A stretch of 7,032 bases of DNA, from assembly GCA_947258895.1 (NCBI GenBank), contig CAMYKE010000250.1:1-7032 (forward strand). The letters run 5' to 3'. Source of the stretch: an uncultured Pseudomonadales bacterium. GTDB lineage: Bacteria > Pseudomonadota > Gammaproteobacteria > Pseudomonadales > IMCC2047. The translations under genes were made by a program, and so were the position numbers. This document shows, one piece after another, positions 1-7,032 of the stretch. The notes under the pieces were generated by a model. That model saw only the letters and a list, made by a program, of their open reading frames with translations. It was not told where the DNA came from and made no database searches. Each line of letters starts with the position of its first letter. The stretch's first letter is position 1.

Positions 1-193
1 GCGAGTTGTCGGAGGGCGGAAATCGATTGTCAGGAATATGCTACGAACCGGGCGGCGGCTTGTAAAAGAAGTTATGCTTCTATTGGCGTCTTTGTTGATG
101 CGAAAAGGAAGTTAGCAGCAATGTGGGGCGGTCGGGTAAAGCTGACACTATCTGAATCAGGCGCTACCGCTATCACAGGAAGCCGCTTGCTGA

Positions 194-231
194 ACAGGCA
201 GCTAATATAGGACACTACCTTTGCTGCCTGT
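194..231. repeat. Perfect 9-bp inverted repeat upstream of the hydratase
   Basis: ACAGGCAGC at 194-202 is exactly complementary to GCTGCCTGT at 223-231, with a 20-nt AT-richer spacer that includes TAATATAG. No T-run follows, so it does not look like an intrinsic terminator. It lies 91 nt before the hydratase start. It could be an operator for a dimeric regulator with widely spaced half-sites, or an RNA hairpin, or chance. The repeat is seen directly; its function is not known. Confidence 0.35.
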
Positions 232-311
232 CTGATCCAGCCTGCACCCAACTGGTGTGGTGCAATCTCCCGGGATTTCCGCAGGCGGGGCACTATCGCC
301 AGTGACGAAAC

Positions 312-315
312 GGAG
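312..315 (+). promoter_or_regulatory. Ribosome binding site of the enoyl-CoA hydratase
   Basis: GGAG ends 6 nt before the ATG at 322, which is normal Shine-Dalgarno spacing and supports that start. Confidence 0.65.
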
Positions 316-321
316 CCACCA

Positions 322-1140
322 ATGACAGCATTGCCCGCTACCAAAAGTATTCTGCTGGAACGCCAGGGGAGCCTCCTGCGAATCTGGCTGAATCGGGTGG
401 CAGCTCGCAATGCACTGTCGGCCGAAATGACGCGGGAACTGGCGGCGGTGCTGGAGGCGGTAGGTGATGACCGCAGCGTTCGCAGTATCGTGTTGCGCGG
501 CAAGGGTGGAGTCTTCTGCGCGGGTGCCGACCTTAACGAATTCAAAGCCGCTCAGGCGTCTGAGGCCGGCGAGGTTGCGCGTGACAATCGTGCTATTGGC
601 GACCTGATGGCACGGCTCAATGAGCAGCCGCAGGTGGTGGTGATCCTGGTGGAAGGTGCGGCAATAGGCGGCGGCCTCGGCCTGGCGTGCGTTGGCGATA
701 TTACGCTGGTAACCCGGGACACCCGGTTTCGGCTCAGTGAAACCAGCCTTGGTTTGCCGCCGGCGCAGATCGCTCCCTTTGTGCGGGAGCGGGTCGGGTT
801 AACCCAGGCACGGCGTCTGATGCTGACCGGCGCGCAGTTTGACGGTGCAGATGCACTTGCGCTGGGGCTCGCGCATGGGGTCGCGGCGGATGCTGTTGAA
901 CTGGAGGAGCAGTGCGCCGCAGTACTGGAGCAGGTGGCCCGCTGCGCGCCCGGTGCCAACGCCGTCACCAAGAGTATCCTGCTTGAGGCACCCCGCCGTC
1001 CCCGCGCAGAGCTGCTGGACGATGCCGCAGCGAAGTTCGCCAGTTGCCTGCTCGGCGACGAGGGTCGCGAAGGTGTGGCTGCGTTTTTTGGCAAGCGCAG
1101 ACCACGCTGGGCCCCGGCGTGCAAACGTACCGGTGACTGA
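322..1140 (+). CDS. Enoyl-CoA hydratase/isomerase family protein, LiuC/AtuE-like
   Basis: This is a cytoplasmic crotonase-fold enzyme of 272 residues, the usual length for the family, acting on a CoA thioester. The N-terminal strand is followed by LNRVAARNALS (23-33), the CoA-binding/oxyanion segment FCAGADL (65-71), the second oxyanion segment around GAAIGGGLGLA (112-122), and LSETSLGLPPAQIAPF (138-153). Compared with mitochondrial enoyl-CoA hydratase, the first catalytic Glu (rat Glu144) is Gly120 here, while the second (Glu164) is kept as Glu140. A Gly at the first site together with an LGL-PA-I-PF stretch is, to my knowledge, typical of methylglutaconyl-CoA (LiuC) and isohexenylglutaconyl-CoA (AtuE) hydratases of leucine and acyclic terpene breakdown; the PAQIAPF wording fits AtuE best. 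The general family is certain and the subfamily is inferred. The start at ATG 322 has a GGAG site. The basic C-terminal tail (about 254-272) is not conserved in the family as far as I know. fadH follows on the same strand after 180 nt and may be co-transcribed. Confidence 0.92.
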   Translation: MTALPATKSILLERQGSLLRIWLNRVAARNALSAEMTRELAAVLEAVGDDRSVRSIVLRGKGGVFCAGADLNEFKAAQASEAGEVARDNRAIGDLMARLNEQPQVVVILVEGAAIGGGLGLACVGDITLVTRDTRFRLSETSLGLPPAQIAPFVRERVGLTQARRLMLTGAQFDGADALALGLAHGVAADAVELEEQCAAVLEQVARCAPGANAVTKSILLEAPRRPRAELLDDAAAKFASCLLGDEGREGVAAFFGKRRPRWAPACKRTGD

Positions 1141-1243
1141 GCGCAATGGGCGGTGCAATCAGTGGGGCTCTGCCAGGCTGGCCGCTCACGATCCCGCCCG
1201 CCAGCGGCACCGGCTCTCGGCGCGGTTTGAGATCGCAAGCTTG

Positions 1244-1301
1244 AAGGAGTTTCGACGTGGGCAGTTGCCGACGGAGCCGCGATTCGTGTGTTGCCCGTTA
1301 G
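1244..1301 (+). other. Possible 14-codon leader ORF with strong Shine-Dalgarno
   Basis: AAGGAG at 1244-1249 lies 7 nt before a GTG at 1257 that opens a 14-codon frame (VGSCRRSRDSCVAR) ending with TAG at 1299-1301, twenty nucleotides before fadH. The Shine-Dalgarno sequence is better than the one in front of fadH itself. The peptide resembles no leader I know and the frame differs from that of fadH. It may be chance; translation of a leader that couples to fadH is the other reading. The rest of the 1141-1320 gap shows no other feature. Confidence 0.2.
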
Positions 1302-1308
1302 CCGATAA

Positions 1309-3351
<2,043 letters not shown>

Positions 3352-3364
3352 GTGGCGGCTCCCG

Positions 3365-3379
3365 GTTGCCGGTGGCAAC
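3365..3379 (+). terminator. Small hairpin after fadH, weak terminator candidate
   Basis: GTTGCC (3365-3370) and GGCAAC (3374-3379) form a perfect 6-bp stem with a 3-nt loop, 13 nt after the fadH stop codon. No T-run follows, so intrinsic termination is doubtful; it could slow decay of the 3' end of the message or be chance. Confidence 0.2.
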
Positions 3380-3498
3380 GGTGTGCCAGCGCCAGGGAGT
3401 ATGGACCGGATCCACGACCACACCGCGTGCGCGGGTCGAGCGGTGGCAGGAATGCGTCAAAGCGGAAAGTTAACGAATCTTTCCGCGGCAAACCCCGC

Positions 3499-3504
3499 TA
3501 TAAT
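3499..3504 (+). promoter_or_regulatory. Consensus -10 box (TATAAT) before the helicase
   Basis: A perfect TATAAT within CGCTATAATGCG sits 33 nt before the helicase ATG at 3537. The expected -35 position, 16-18 nt upstream, holds AATCTT or neighbouring hexamers that match TTGACA poorly; TTAACG (3470-3475) is a better hexamer but 23 nt away. No extended -10 TGn is present. Transcription starting 6-8 nt downstream would begin at or next to the C-run at 3511. This suggests the helicase has its own sigma-70-type promoter rather than depending on fadH transcription. Confidence 0.5.
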
Positions 3505-3510
3505 GCGTCT

Positions 3511-3519
3511 CCCCCCCCC
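3511..3519. repeat. C9 homopolymer at the predicted transcription start
   Basis: Nine consecutive C residues lie 7 nt downstream of the TATAAT box and 17 nt before the ATG at 3537. Runs of this length are prone to slippage during replication, transcription and sequencing, so the exact count should be treated with caution. It lies outside the coding frame. Confidence 0.75.
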
Positions 3520-3527
3520 GCTACAGA

Positions 3528-3839
3528 TTGCAAATAATGACGACTTTCGCCGAGCTAGGCCTTCACCCGATTCTCCAGCAAAATATCCGTCACCTCGGTT
3601 ACACGACACCCACCGATATCCAGGCGAAGGCGGTCGGCGCGGTGTTGTCCGGTGCCGATACCTGCATGATCGCCCCGACGGGCACCGGCAAAACAGCGGC
3701 CTACCTGCTGCCGGTCCTGCAGGAGTTGAGCCGGACGGATCACAGCGCTGATGAGGTGCGCCCGCTGCGGGCGCTGTTCCTCGTGCCGACCTGCGCACTA
3801 TCACGCTGTTTGGCGGCATCCGCATCGAGTCCCAGGTGA
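3528..3839 (+). CDS. Helicase fragment 1: N-terminal ATP-binding part
   Basis: This piece has 103 residues from TTG 3528, or 100 from ATG 3537 (numbering below is from 3537). It has the Q motif, FAELGL (4-9) with GYTTPTDIQ (21-29), and Walker A APTGTGKT (46-53), then RPLRALFLVPT (75-85), where motif Ia should begin. The next 15 residues, CALSRCLAASASSPR, are out-of-frame readthrough ending in TGA at 3837-3839 and match no helicase. On its own it lacks the DEAD motif and could not hydrolyse ATP as a helicase does. Confidence 0.7.
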   Translation: MQIMTTFAELGLHPILQQNIRHLGYTTPTDIQAKAVGAVLSGADTCMIAPTGTGKTAAYLLPVLQELSRTDHSADEVRPLRALFLVPTCALSRCLAASASSPR

Positions 3840-4771
3840 AGCGCTTCAAACGGGGCACCGATATTGTTGTGACAACTCCCAAGCGCCTGACAGACCTGCT
3901 GAAAATACAGGCTTTTACACTGGATACCGTCCAGCACATGGTGATGGATGAAGCGGACAGGCTGGTCAGTATGGGCATTGGGCGTGAATTGCAGACGATT
4001 TGGGCTGCGTTGCCTGAGCACAAGCAGGTCGTGCTGGTATCGGCGACGGACTCGCGCGTCCTCAAGAAATTCAGTGAGGCCCACCAGTCGGCCCAAAAGT
4101 ATGTCAAGGCGGATGGCGAACAGCCGGCCCTGGACAAGATCGCGCACACCATGTATCGCTGCTCGCGGCAGAATAAGAGCAGGAGCCTGTTCAGGTTGCT
4201 GACGATGCTCGATTGCGAGCAGGCGTTGATATTTACCCGGACCAGGCATGATGTGGACCTGCTAACGCAGCGCTTGAATGAGCAGGGCTTTGCCAGCCAG
4301 GGAATCCACAACGAGGTTCCCCGGAGAAAACGGCAGGAGCGCTTGAGCGGCTTCAAAAACAGGGAGTTCAAATTTCTGGTTGCGACCGATATTGCGTCTC
4401 GGGGCATCGATATCGATGGCCTGTATTACGTTATCAACTACGATCTGCCGGTCAACAGCAACGATTATATTCATCGTGTTGGTCGCACCGCCCGCGCCAG
4501 TTCCGCAACGCAGAGCCCGGCAGCCAGCGCGCCGGCCAGGCAAGCGCCGGCACAACAATGGCGTTCCCAGGGTCAGTCTGGCCCGTCCGCTGCCCAAGGC
4601 GGCCCCGCGAGCTCCCCCTGGGCACATGCACACACCAGCAATACGGCGGTACCCGATATCCGGGGCCATGCGTTTTCACTGGTGAGCCCCGAGCAGGAGC
4701 GGCTGGTGGGGCCAATTGTAAAAATCGTTGGCAAGCAGATTACGCTGGAGAAAAACCCCTTTGCCCGCTAG
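3836..4771 (+). CDS. Helicase fragment 2: DEAD box and RecA2 domain
   Basis: This piece has 311 residues if read from GTG 3836; homology extends upstream in the same frame to about 3791, so the GTG is an internal Val codon rather than an evolved start. Motif Ib reads TPKR (14-17) instead of TPGR. DEAD is at 38-41, SAT at 69-71, motif IV ALIFTRTR at 130-137, motif V VATDIASRGID at 182-192, and motif VI HRVGRTAR at 213-220. Residues about 222-276 are an Ala/Pro/Gln/Ser/Gly-rich insert; then GHAFSLVSPEQE (277-288) resumes the normal end of RecA2 and the protein stops soon after. The GTG overlaps the TGA of fragment 1 (GTGA), so coupled re-initiation is conceivable, but I see no Shine-Dalgarno sequence placed for it. 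Confidence 0.7.
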   Translation: MKRFKRGTDIVVTTPKRLTDLLKIQAFTLDTVQHMVMDEADRLVSMGIGRELQTIWAALPEHKQVVLVSATDSRVLKKFSEAHQSAQKYVKADGEQPALDKIAHTMYRCSRQNKSRSLFRLLTMLDCEQALIFTRTRHDVDLLTQRLNEQGFASQGIHNEVPRRKRQERLSGFKNREFKFLVATDIASRGIDIDGLYYVINYDLPVNSNDYIHRVGRTARASSATQSPAASAPARQAPAQQWRSQGQSGPSAAQGGPASSPWAHAHTSNTAVPDIRGHAFSLVSPEQERLVGPIVKIVGKQITLEKNPFAR

Positions 4772-4872
4772 CAAATTCTTCACGCCGCCGCGTCGGGTCA
4801 ACGTGCAACGGCCATGTGGTATTGCGATCGTTCCGACATTGGCCGGTCGAGGGGGATCCGTAGCCATGCCGG

Positions 4873-4904
4873 CTGCGTAACAAGCGCTGGCGCAGTTAGT
4901 TTTT
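4873..4904 (+). terminator. Candidate intrinsic terminator after the helicase
   Basis: CTGCG (4873-4877) pairs with CGCAG (4891-4895), the 13-nt interior contains self-complementary AGCGCT, and TTAGTTTTT (4896-4904) follows. The stem is short and the T-run is interrupted, so this is a weak candidate about 100 nt after the helicase stop. It could separate helicase from receptor transcription. Confidence 0.3.
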
Positions 4905-4935
4905 ATGTCGGGTAGTGGGCACTTTACCGACGCAC

Positions 4936-4955
4936 GGAGCGTACCCAGGCGCTCC
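4936..4955 (+). promoter_or_regulatory. Hairpin in the receptor leader
   Basis: GGAGCG (4936-4941) is perfectly complementary to CGCTCC (4950-4955) with an 8-nt loop, 15 nt before the Shine-Dalgarno of the receptor. It may be a structural element of the 5' untranslated region or an operator half-site pair. I saw no Fur-box-like AT-rich palindrome and no clear promoter in 4772-4983. Confidence 0.25.
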
Positions 4956-4970
4956 TGATTTACAGTTCAA

Positions 4971-4977
4971 GGGGGAG
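4971..4977 (+). promoter_or_regulatory. Strong ribosome binding site of the TonB receptor
   Basis: GGGGGAG followed by an A-run ends 6 nt before ATG 4984. This is the best Shine-Dalgarno in the window and fixes the receptor start. Confidence 0.75.
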
Positions 4978-4983
4978 AAAAAA

Positions 4984-7032
4984 ATGATAGAGACTCACGA
5001 CACCAGGGAGTTTACCAGGACGCCGCTGATTGCGGCGATGTTGCTGGTGGCCGCATCTTCAGTGGTTGCCAAGGAGAAGCGCCTGCTTGAAGAAGTAACT
5101 GTGACTGCCACCAAGCACGTCACTTCCGTGCAGGATATCCCGCTGAGCATTTCGGCCGTCTCCGGCGACCAGCTGGAAGCTGCCGGCATCCAGGATTTTG
5201 ATGACCTCGCCGCCAGCGTGCCATCGCTGTCGTTCAAGTCGTCCGGCCCCGGGCGCACCAAACTCAATATCCGCGGTATCTCCGCGGCGACCGGATTCGC
5301 ACCGACCGTGAGTTACTACATTGACGAGATGCCCATTTCCTCGGTTTCTTCAGGCTCCTCTACTTCTTTTGCCCAGGCGGTGATCAGTCCCAAGCTGTTC
5401 GACCTCGAACGCGTGGAAGTGCTGCGCGGACCCCAGGGAACCCTGTTCGGATCAAGCTCCATGGGTGGCACCGTGCGACTCATCACCGGGCAGCCGAACC
5501 TGCAGGAATTTGCCGCCAAGGTTGGAGCCGAAGTCTCCTCCACTTCCGGCGGTGGCCTCAACAATACCCTCAATGGCATGACCAATCTCGTGTTAAGCGA
5601 GACGACCGCACTGCGGCTGGTGGGGAGCTTTACCAATAACGATGGTTATATCGACCGCCAGTTTGCCGGTGGCGTTGCGAAGGACGTGAACACCGAGGAG
5701 ACTACGTCGTTGCGCGCCGCGTTGCGCTTTCAAGTGTCCGACACTACCTGGATTCAACCCGCGGTGTTTACCCAGTCGATGGAGATGGATGGCAAGCCGA
5801 ATGTGGACGGGCCCACGTACGACGATCGGCAGGTGCGCCCCTTCGACGCTGCCGAACCGTTCGACGATGAGTTCACCATGGCCAGCCTGACCCTGAACAG
5901 CGACTTTGAAAGCGTCTCGCTTAGTGCCAATTTTTCCCATATGGATCGCGATTTCATGAACGTGGAGGATATGACCGACGCCGTCAATTTCCTCGGTGGC
6001 AGCGCTATTTTTGGCTACGGTTCGGCTCCGGCGGCGGCATTCGTGGATGAAGACGTCACCCTCCGTGACGAGACGTTCGAGGTGCGCCTGAGTTCGACCA
6101 CTGCCGCGGCATTGCAGTGGGTGTTTGGCATTTACCACAAGGAAGCCGAAGTAAACGCCGACTACAGGATGGCCCGCGGATTTGAATTTGTCACTGACCT
6201 TGGTCTCGCCAACACCAATGATCGAAGCACCTATGAAGAACAGGCGGTATTTGGCGAGGCGAGCCTGGATTTTGCCGAAGCATTCACCTTCACCCTGGGA
6301 TTGCGTTATCTGGACTACGACTTTTCACAGCAGAAGCAGGACTGGGGCTATGTGTATGATCCGGGCGCCGGCGGGTTGCCGGAGAGCGCAGCGAACGCGC
6401 TGGATGTGAGCGCCTCGGACAGCGAGGTAAATTACCGGGCCACCCTGATGTGGAGATTTGCCTACGCCGGCCAGGTCTATGTGACGTCATCGGATGCGAC
6501 CCGTCCCGGCGGTGGCAACCGCTCCATTCCGCGCAGCGAGGACCCCGCTGACGCGCTGGCGTTTGCCTGTGATGCCGACCTCGATGCACTCGGTATCAGC
6601 GGCAACCCGACCTCTTACGCCGGCGACTCCGTCGAAAATCTGGAACTCGGCATCAAGGTGGATGCCACACCTGCGCTGCGCATCAACGCGGCGGTGTACC
6701 GGATCGTGTGGAGTGATATCCAGCAGCGGGTAAGTACCAGCGGCGTCTGCGGCTTTAACTTTACCGCGAATGTGGGTGAAGCCGTGTCCGAAGGCATGGA
6801 GGTGGAAGTCACTGCGCTATTGTCCGACAACCTGACCCTGAGCGGGGGCGTGGGGTACACCAGCGCCGAATTCAGCGAAACGGTGCTCCAGGCGGGTGTA
6901 ACGGACGGCGATAAACTGCCAGACGTTCCCGAATATACCGCCAGCGTGTCGCTCGACTGGACTAAACCGCTGGCGTTTGGCGGTGAAATGTTCGTGCTGG
7001 GAACCGTAAGCTATGTCGATGAAGCACTCGAA
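4984..7032 (+). CDS. TonB-dependent outer-membrane receptor, C-terminus outside window
   Basis: The frame is open for 683 codons to the window edge with no stop. Receptors of this class import ligands across the outer membrane using energy from TonB-ExbB-ExbD. Residues 11-29 form a hydrophobic signal peptide with a likely cut after VVA (27-29); its n-region is unusually acidic. EEVTVTATK (36-44) serves as the TonB-box region. The plug covers about 48-170, with QDIPLSISAVSG (50-61), LNIRGI (94-99), VSYYIDEMPI (109-118) and the signature LERVEVLRGPQGTLFG (141-156), ending GGTVRLIT. The beta-barrel follows, with RPGGGN (507-512) and alternating aromatic strands. The last residues (LPDVPEYTASVSLDW...) resemble the region about 90 residues before the end in related receptors, so perhaps a tenth of the protein is missing. 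The only two Cys in the readable part are 529 and 589. This is the broad receptor family seen in sphingomonads and marine gammaproteobacteria. The ligand cannot be read; a lipid or terpenoid-like compound would fit the upstream acyl-CoA genes but is a guess. Confidence 0.93.
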   Translation, partial: MIETHDTREFTRTPLIAAMLLVAASSVVAKEKRLLEEVTVTATKHVTSVQDIPLSISAVSGDQLEAAGIQDFDDLAASVPSLSFKSSGPGRTKLNIRGISAATGFAPTVSYYIDEMPISSVSSGSSTSFAQAVISPKLFDLERVEVLRGPQGTLFGSSSMGGTVRLITGQPNLQEFAAKVGAEVSSTSGGGLNNTLNGMTNLVLSETTALRLVGSFTNNDGYIDRQFAGGVAKDVNTEETTSLRAALRFQVSDTTWIQPAVFTQSMEMDGKPNVDGPTYDDRQVRPFDAAEPFDDEFTMASLTLNSDFESVSLSANFSHMDRDFMNVEDMTDAVNFLGGSAIFGYGSAPAAAFVDEDVTLRDETFEVRLSSTTAAALQWVFGIYHKEAEVNADYRMARGFEFVTDLGLANTNDRSTYEEQAVFGEASLDFAEAFTFTLGLRYLDYDFSQQKQDWGYVYDPGAGGLPESAANALDVSASDSEVNYRATLMWRFAYAGQVYVTSSDATRPGGGNRSIPRSEDPADALAFACDADLDALGISGNPTSYAGDSVENLELGIKVDATPALRINAAVYRIVWSDIQQRVSTSGVCGFNFTANVGEAVSEGMEVEVTALLSDNLTLSGGVGYTSAEFSETVLQAGVTDGDKLPDVPEYTASVSLDWTKPLAFGGEMFVLGTVSYVDEALE

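Larger units (their letters stand above)
1..321. other. Upstream region without a recognisable gene
   Basis: No coding region can be supported here. All three + frames are open at the window edge and close at 63-65, 113-115 and 208-210. The longest (1-210, about 69 codons) gives a Cys/Arg/Ala-rich peptide with no motif I recognise and codon choice unlike the genes downstream, so it is probably not coding. The short frame ending at 65 could be the last 20 codons of a gene lying mostly outside the window, but cannot be identified. The long minus-strand frame (72-545) mainly mirrors the start of the hydratase gene. A small hairpin (AGAAG 67-71 / CTTCT 77-81) and a larger inverted repeat (194-231) are present. 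I could not pick out a convincing -35/-10 pair, although the promoter of the hydratase is probably here. Confidence 0.4.
3528..4771 (+). pseudogene. DEAD-box RNA helicase broken by a deletion/frameshift
   Basis: Two adjoining frames together encode nearly one whole DEAD-box ATP-dependent RNA helicase of the RhlE-like superfamily 2 type, acting on structured RNA in the cytoplasm. The first frame carries the Q motif and Walker A and runs to FLVPT; the second resumes at LRTITLFGG in another frame, just upstream of its first possible start. In intact homologues about 19 residues (motif Ia, RELA..Q, and the following helix) lie between these points. The frame shift requires loss of 3k+1 nt, about 58 nt, at roughly 3791. 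Everything downstream is open and keeps DEAD, SAT and motifs IV-VI, so the lesion is recent or an assembly error. As written, no full helicase can be made: the ATP-binding half and the DEAD half are separate and motif Ia is gone. The protein also has a low-complexity insert after motif VI. The likely ancestral start is ATG 3537 (MTTFAELGL); TTG 3528 is the outer limit, and neither has a clear Shine-Dalgarno sequence. Confidence 0.82.

Noticed and set aside
67..81. Hairpin AGAAG/CTTCT with GTTATGC, considered as an integron attC-like site
   Set aside because: There is no matching RYYYAAC partner at a suitable distance and no cassette structure; the stem is only 5 bp.
72..545. 157-codon minus-strand frame covering the upstream region
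   Set aside because: About half mirrors the hydratase; the remainder has no domain or start context that I can support.
552..1238. 228-codon minus-strand frame opposite the hydratase
   Set aside because: The translation is low-complexity Arg/Ala/Ser and the + strand encodes a clear crotonase-family protein.
3791..3839. Programmed ribosomal frameshift joining the helicase halves
   Set aside because: No slippery heptamer is seen at the junction, and about 19 conserved residues are missing, which a frameshift alone cannot explain.
3457..4407. 316-codon open frame on the minus strand
   Set aside because: It lies opposite the helicase, whose motifs are clear on the + strand; the minus translation is Ser/Arg/Cys-rich with no motif. 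Long antisense frames are common in high-GC DNA.

Overview
The window reads as part of a high-GC (about 60% by eye) Gram-negative chromosome, most likely from a marine-type gammaproteobacterium (Cellvibrionales/Halieaceae-like). The reasons are a FadH that follows the Escherichia coli enzyme closely along its whole length, a long TonB-dependent outer-membrane receptor of the kind abundant in such bacteria, and the codon use. The taxonomic placement is inference. Every gene I can support lies on the + strand. I see no tRNA, rRNA, CRISPR array, insertion sequence or phage gene.

Layout. 1-321 has no gene I recognise; it holds a 9-bp inverted repeat and the ribosome binding site of the next gene. 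322-1140 is a complete crotonase-fold enoyl-CoA hydratase whose active site resembles the LiuC/AtuE type (methylglutaconyl-/isohexenylglutaconyl-CoA hydratases). After a 180-nt gap, 1321-3351 is a complete 2,4-dienoyl-CoA reductase (FadH). 3352-3527 is intergenic, with a perfect TATAAT box followed by a C9 run. 3528-4771 is a DEAD-box RNA helicase broken by an apparent deletion and frameshift near 3791; it also carries an unusual Ala/Pro/Gln/Ser-rich insert after motif VI. 4772-4983 is intergenic, with hairpins and a strong Shine-Dalgarno sequence. 4984 to the window end is a TonB-dependent receptor cut off before its C-terminus.

How the genes may work together. The hydratase and FadH are both acyl-CoA enzymes and fit catabolism of unsaturated or branched acyl chains such as leucine- or terpenoid-derived CoA esters. 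The downstream receptor could import a hydrophobic or bulky substrate, but nothing in the sequence fixes its ligand. The helicase between them looks unrelated to catabolism (RNA metabolism) and has its own promoter-like sequence.

I found no convincing new multi-gene system. The points most worth a second look are the helicase lesion, its internal low-complexity insert, the C9 tract beside its promoter, and the atypical catalytic residues of the hydratase.
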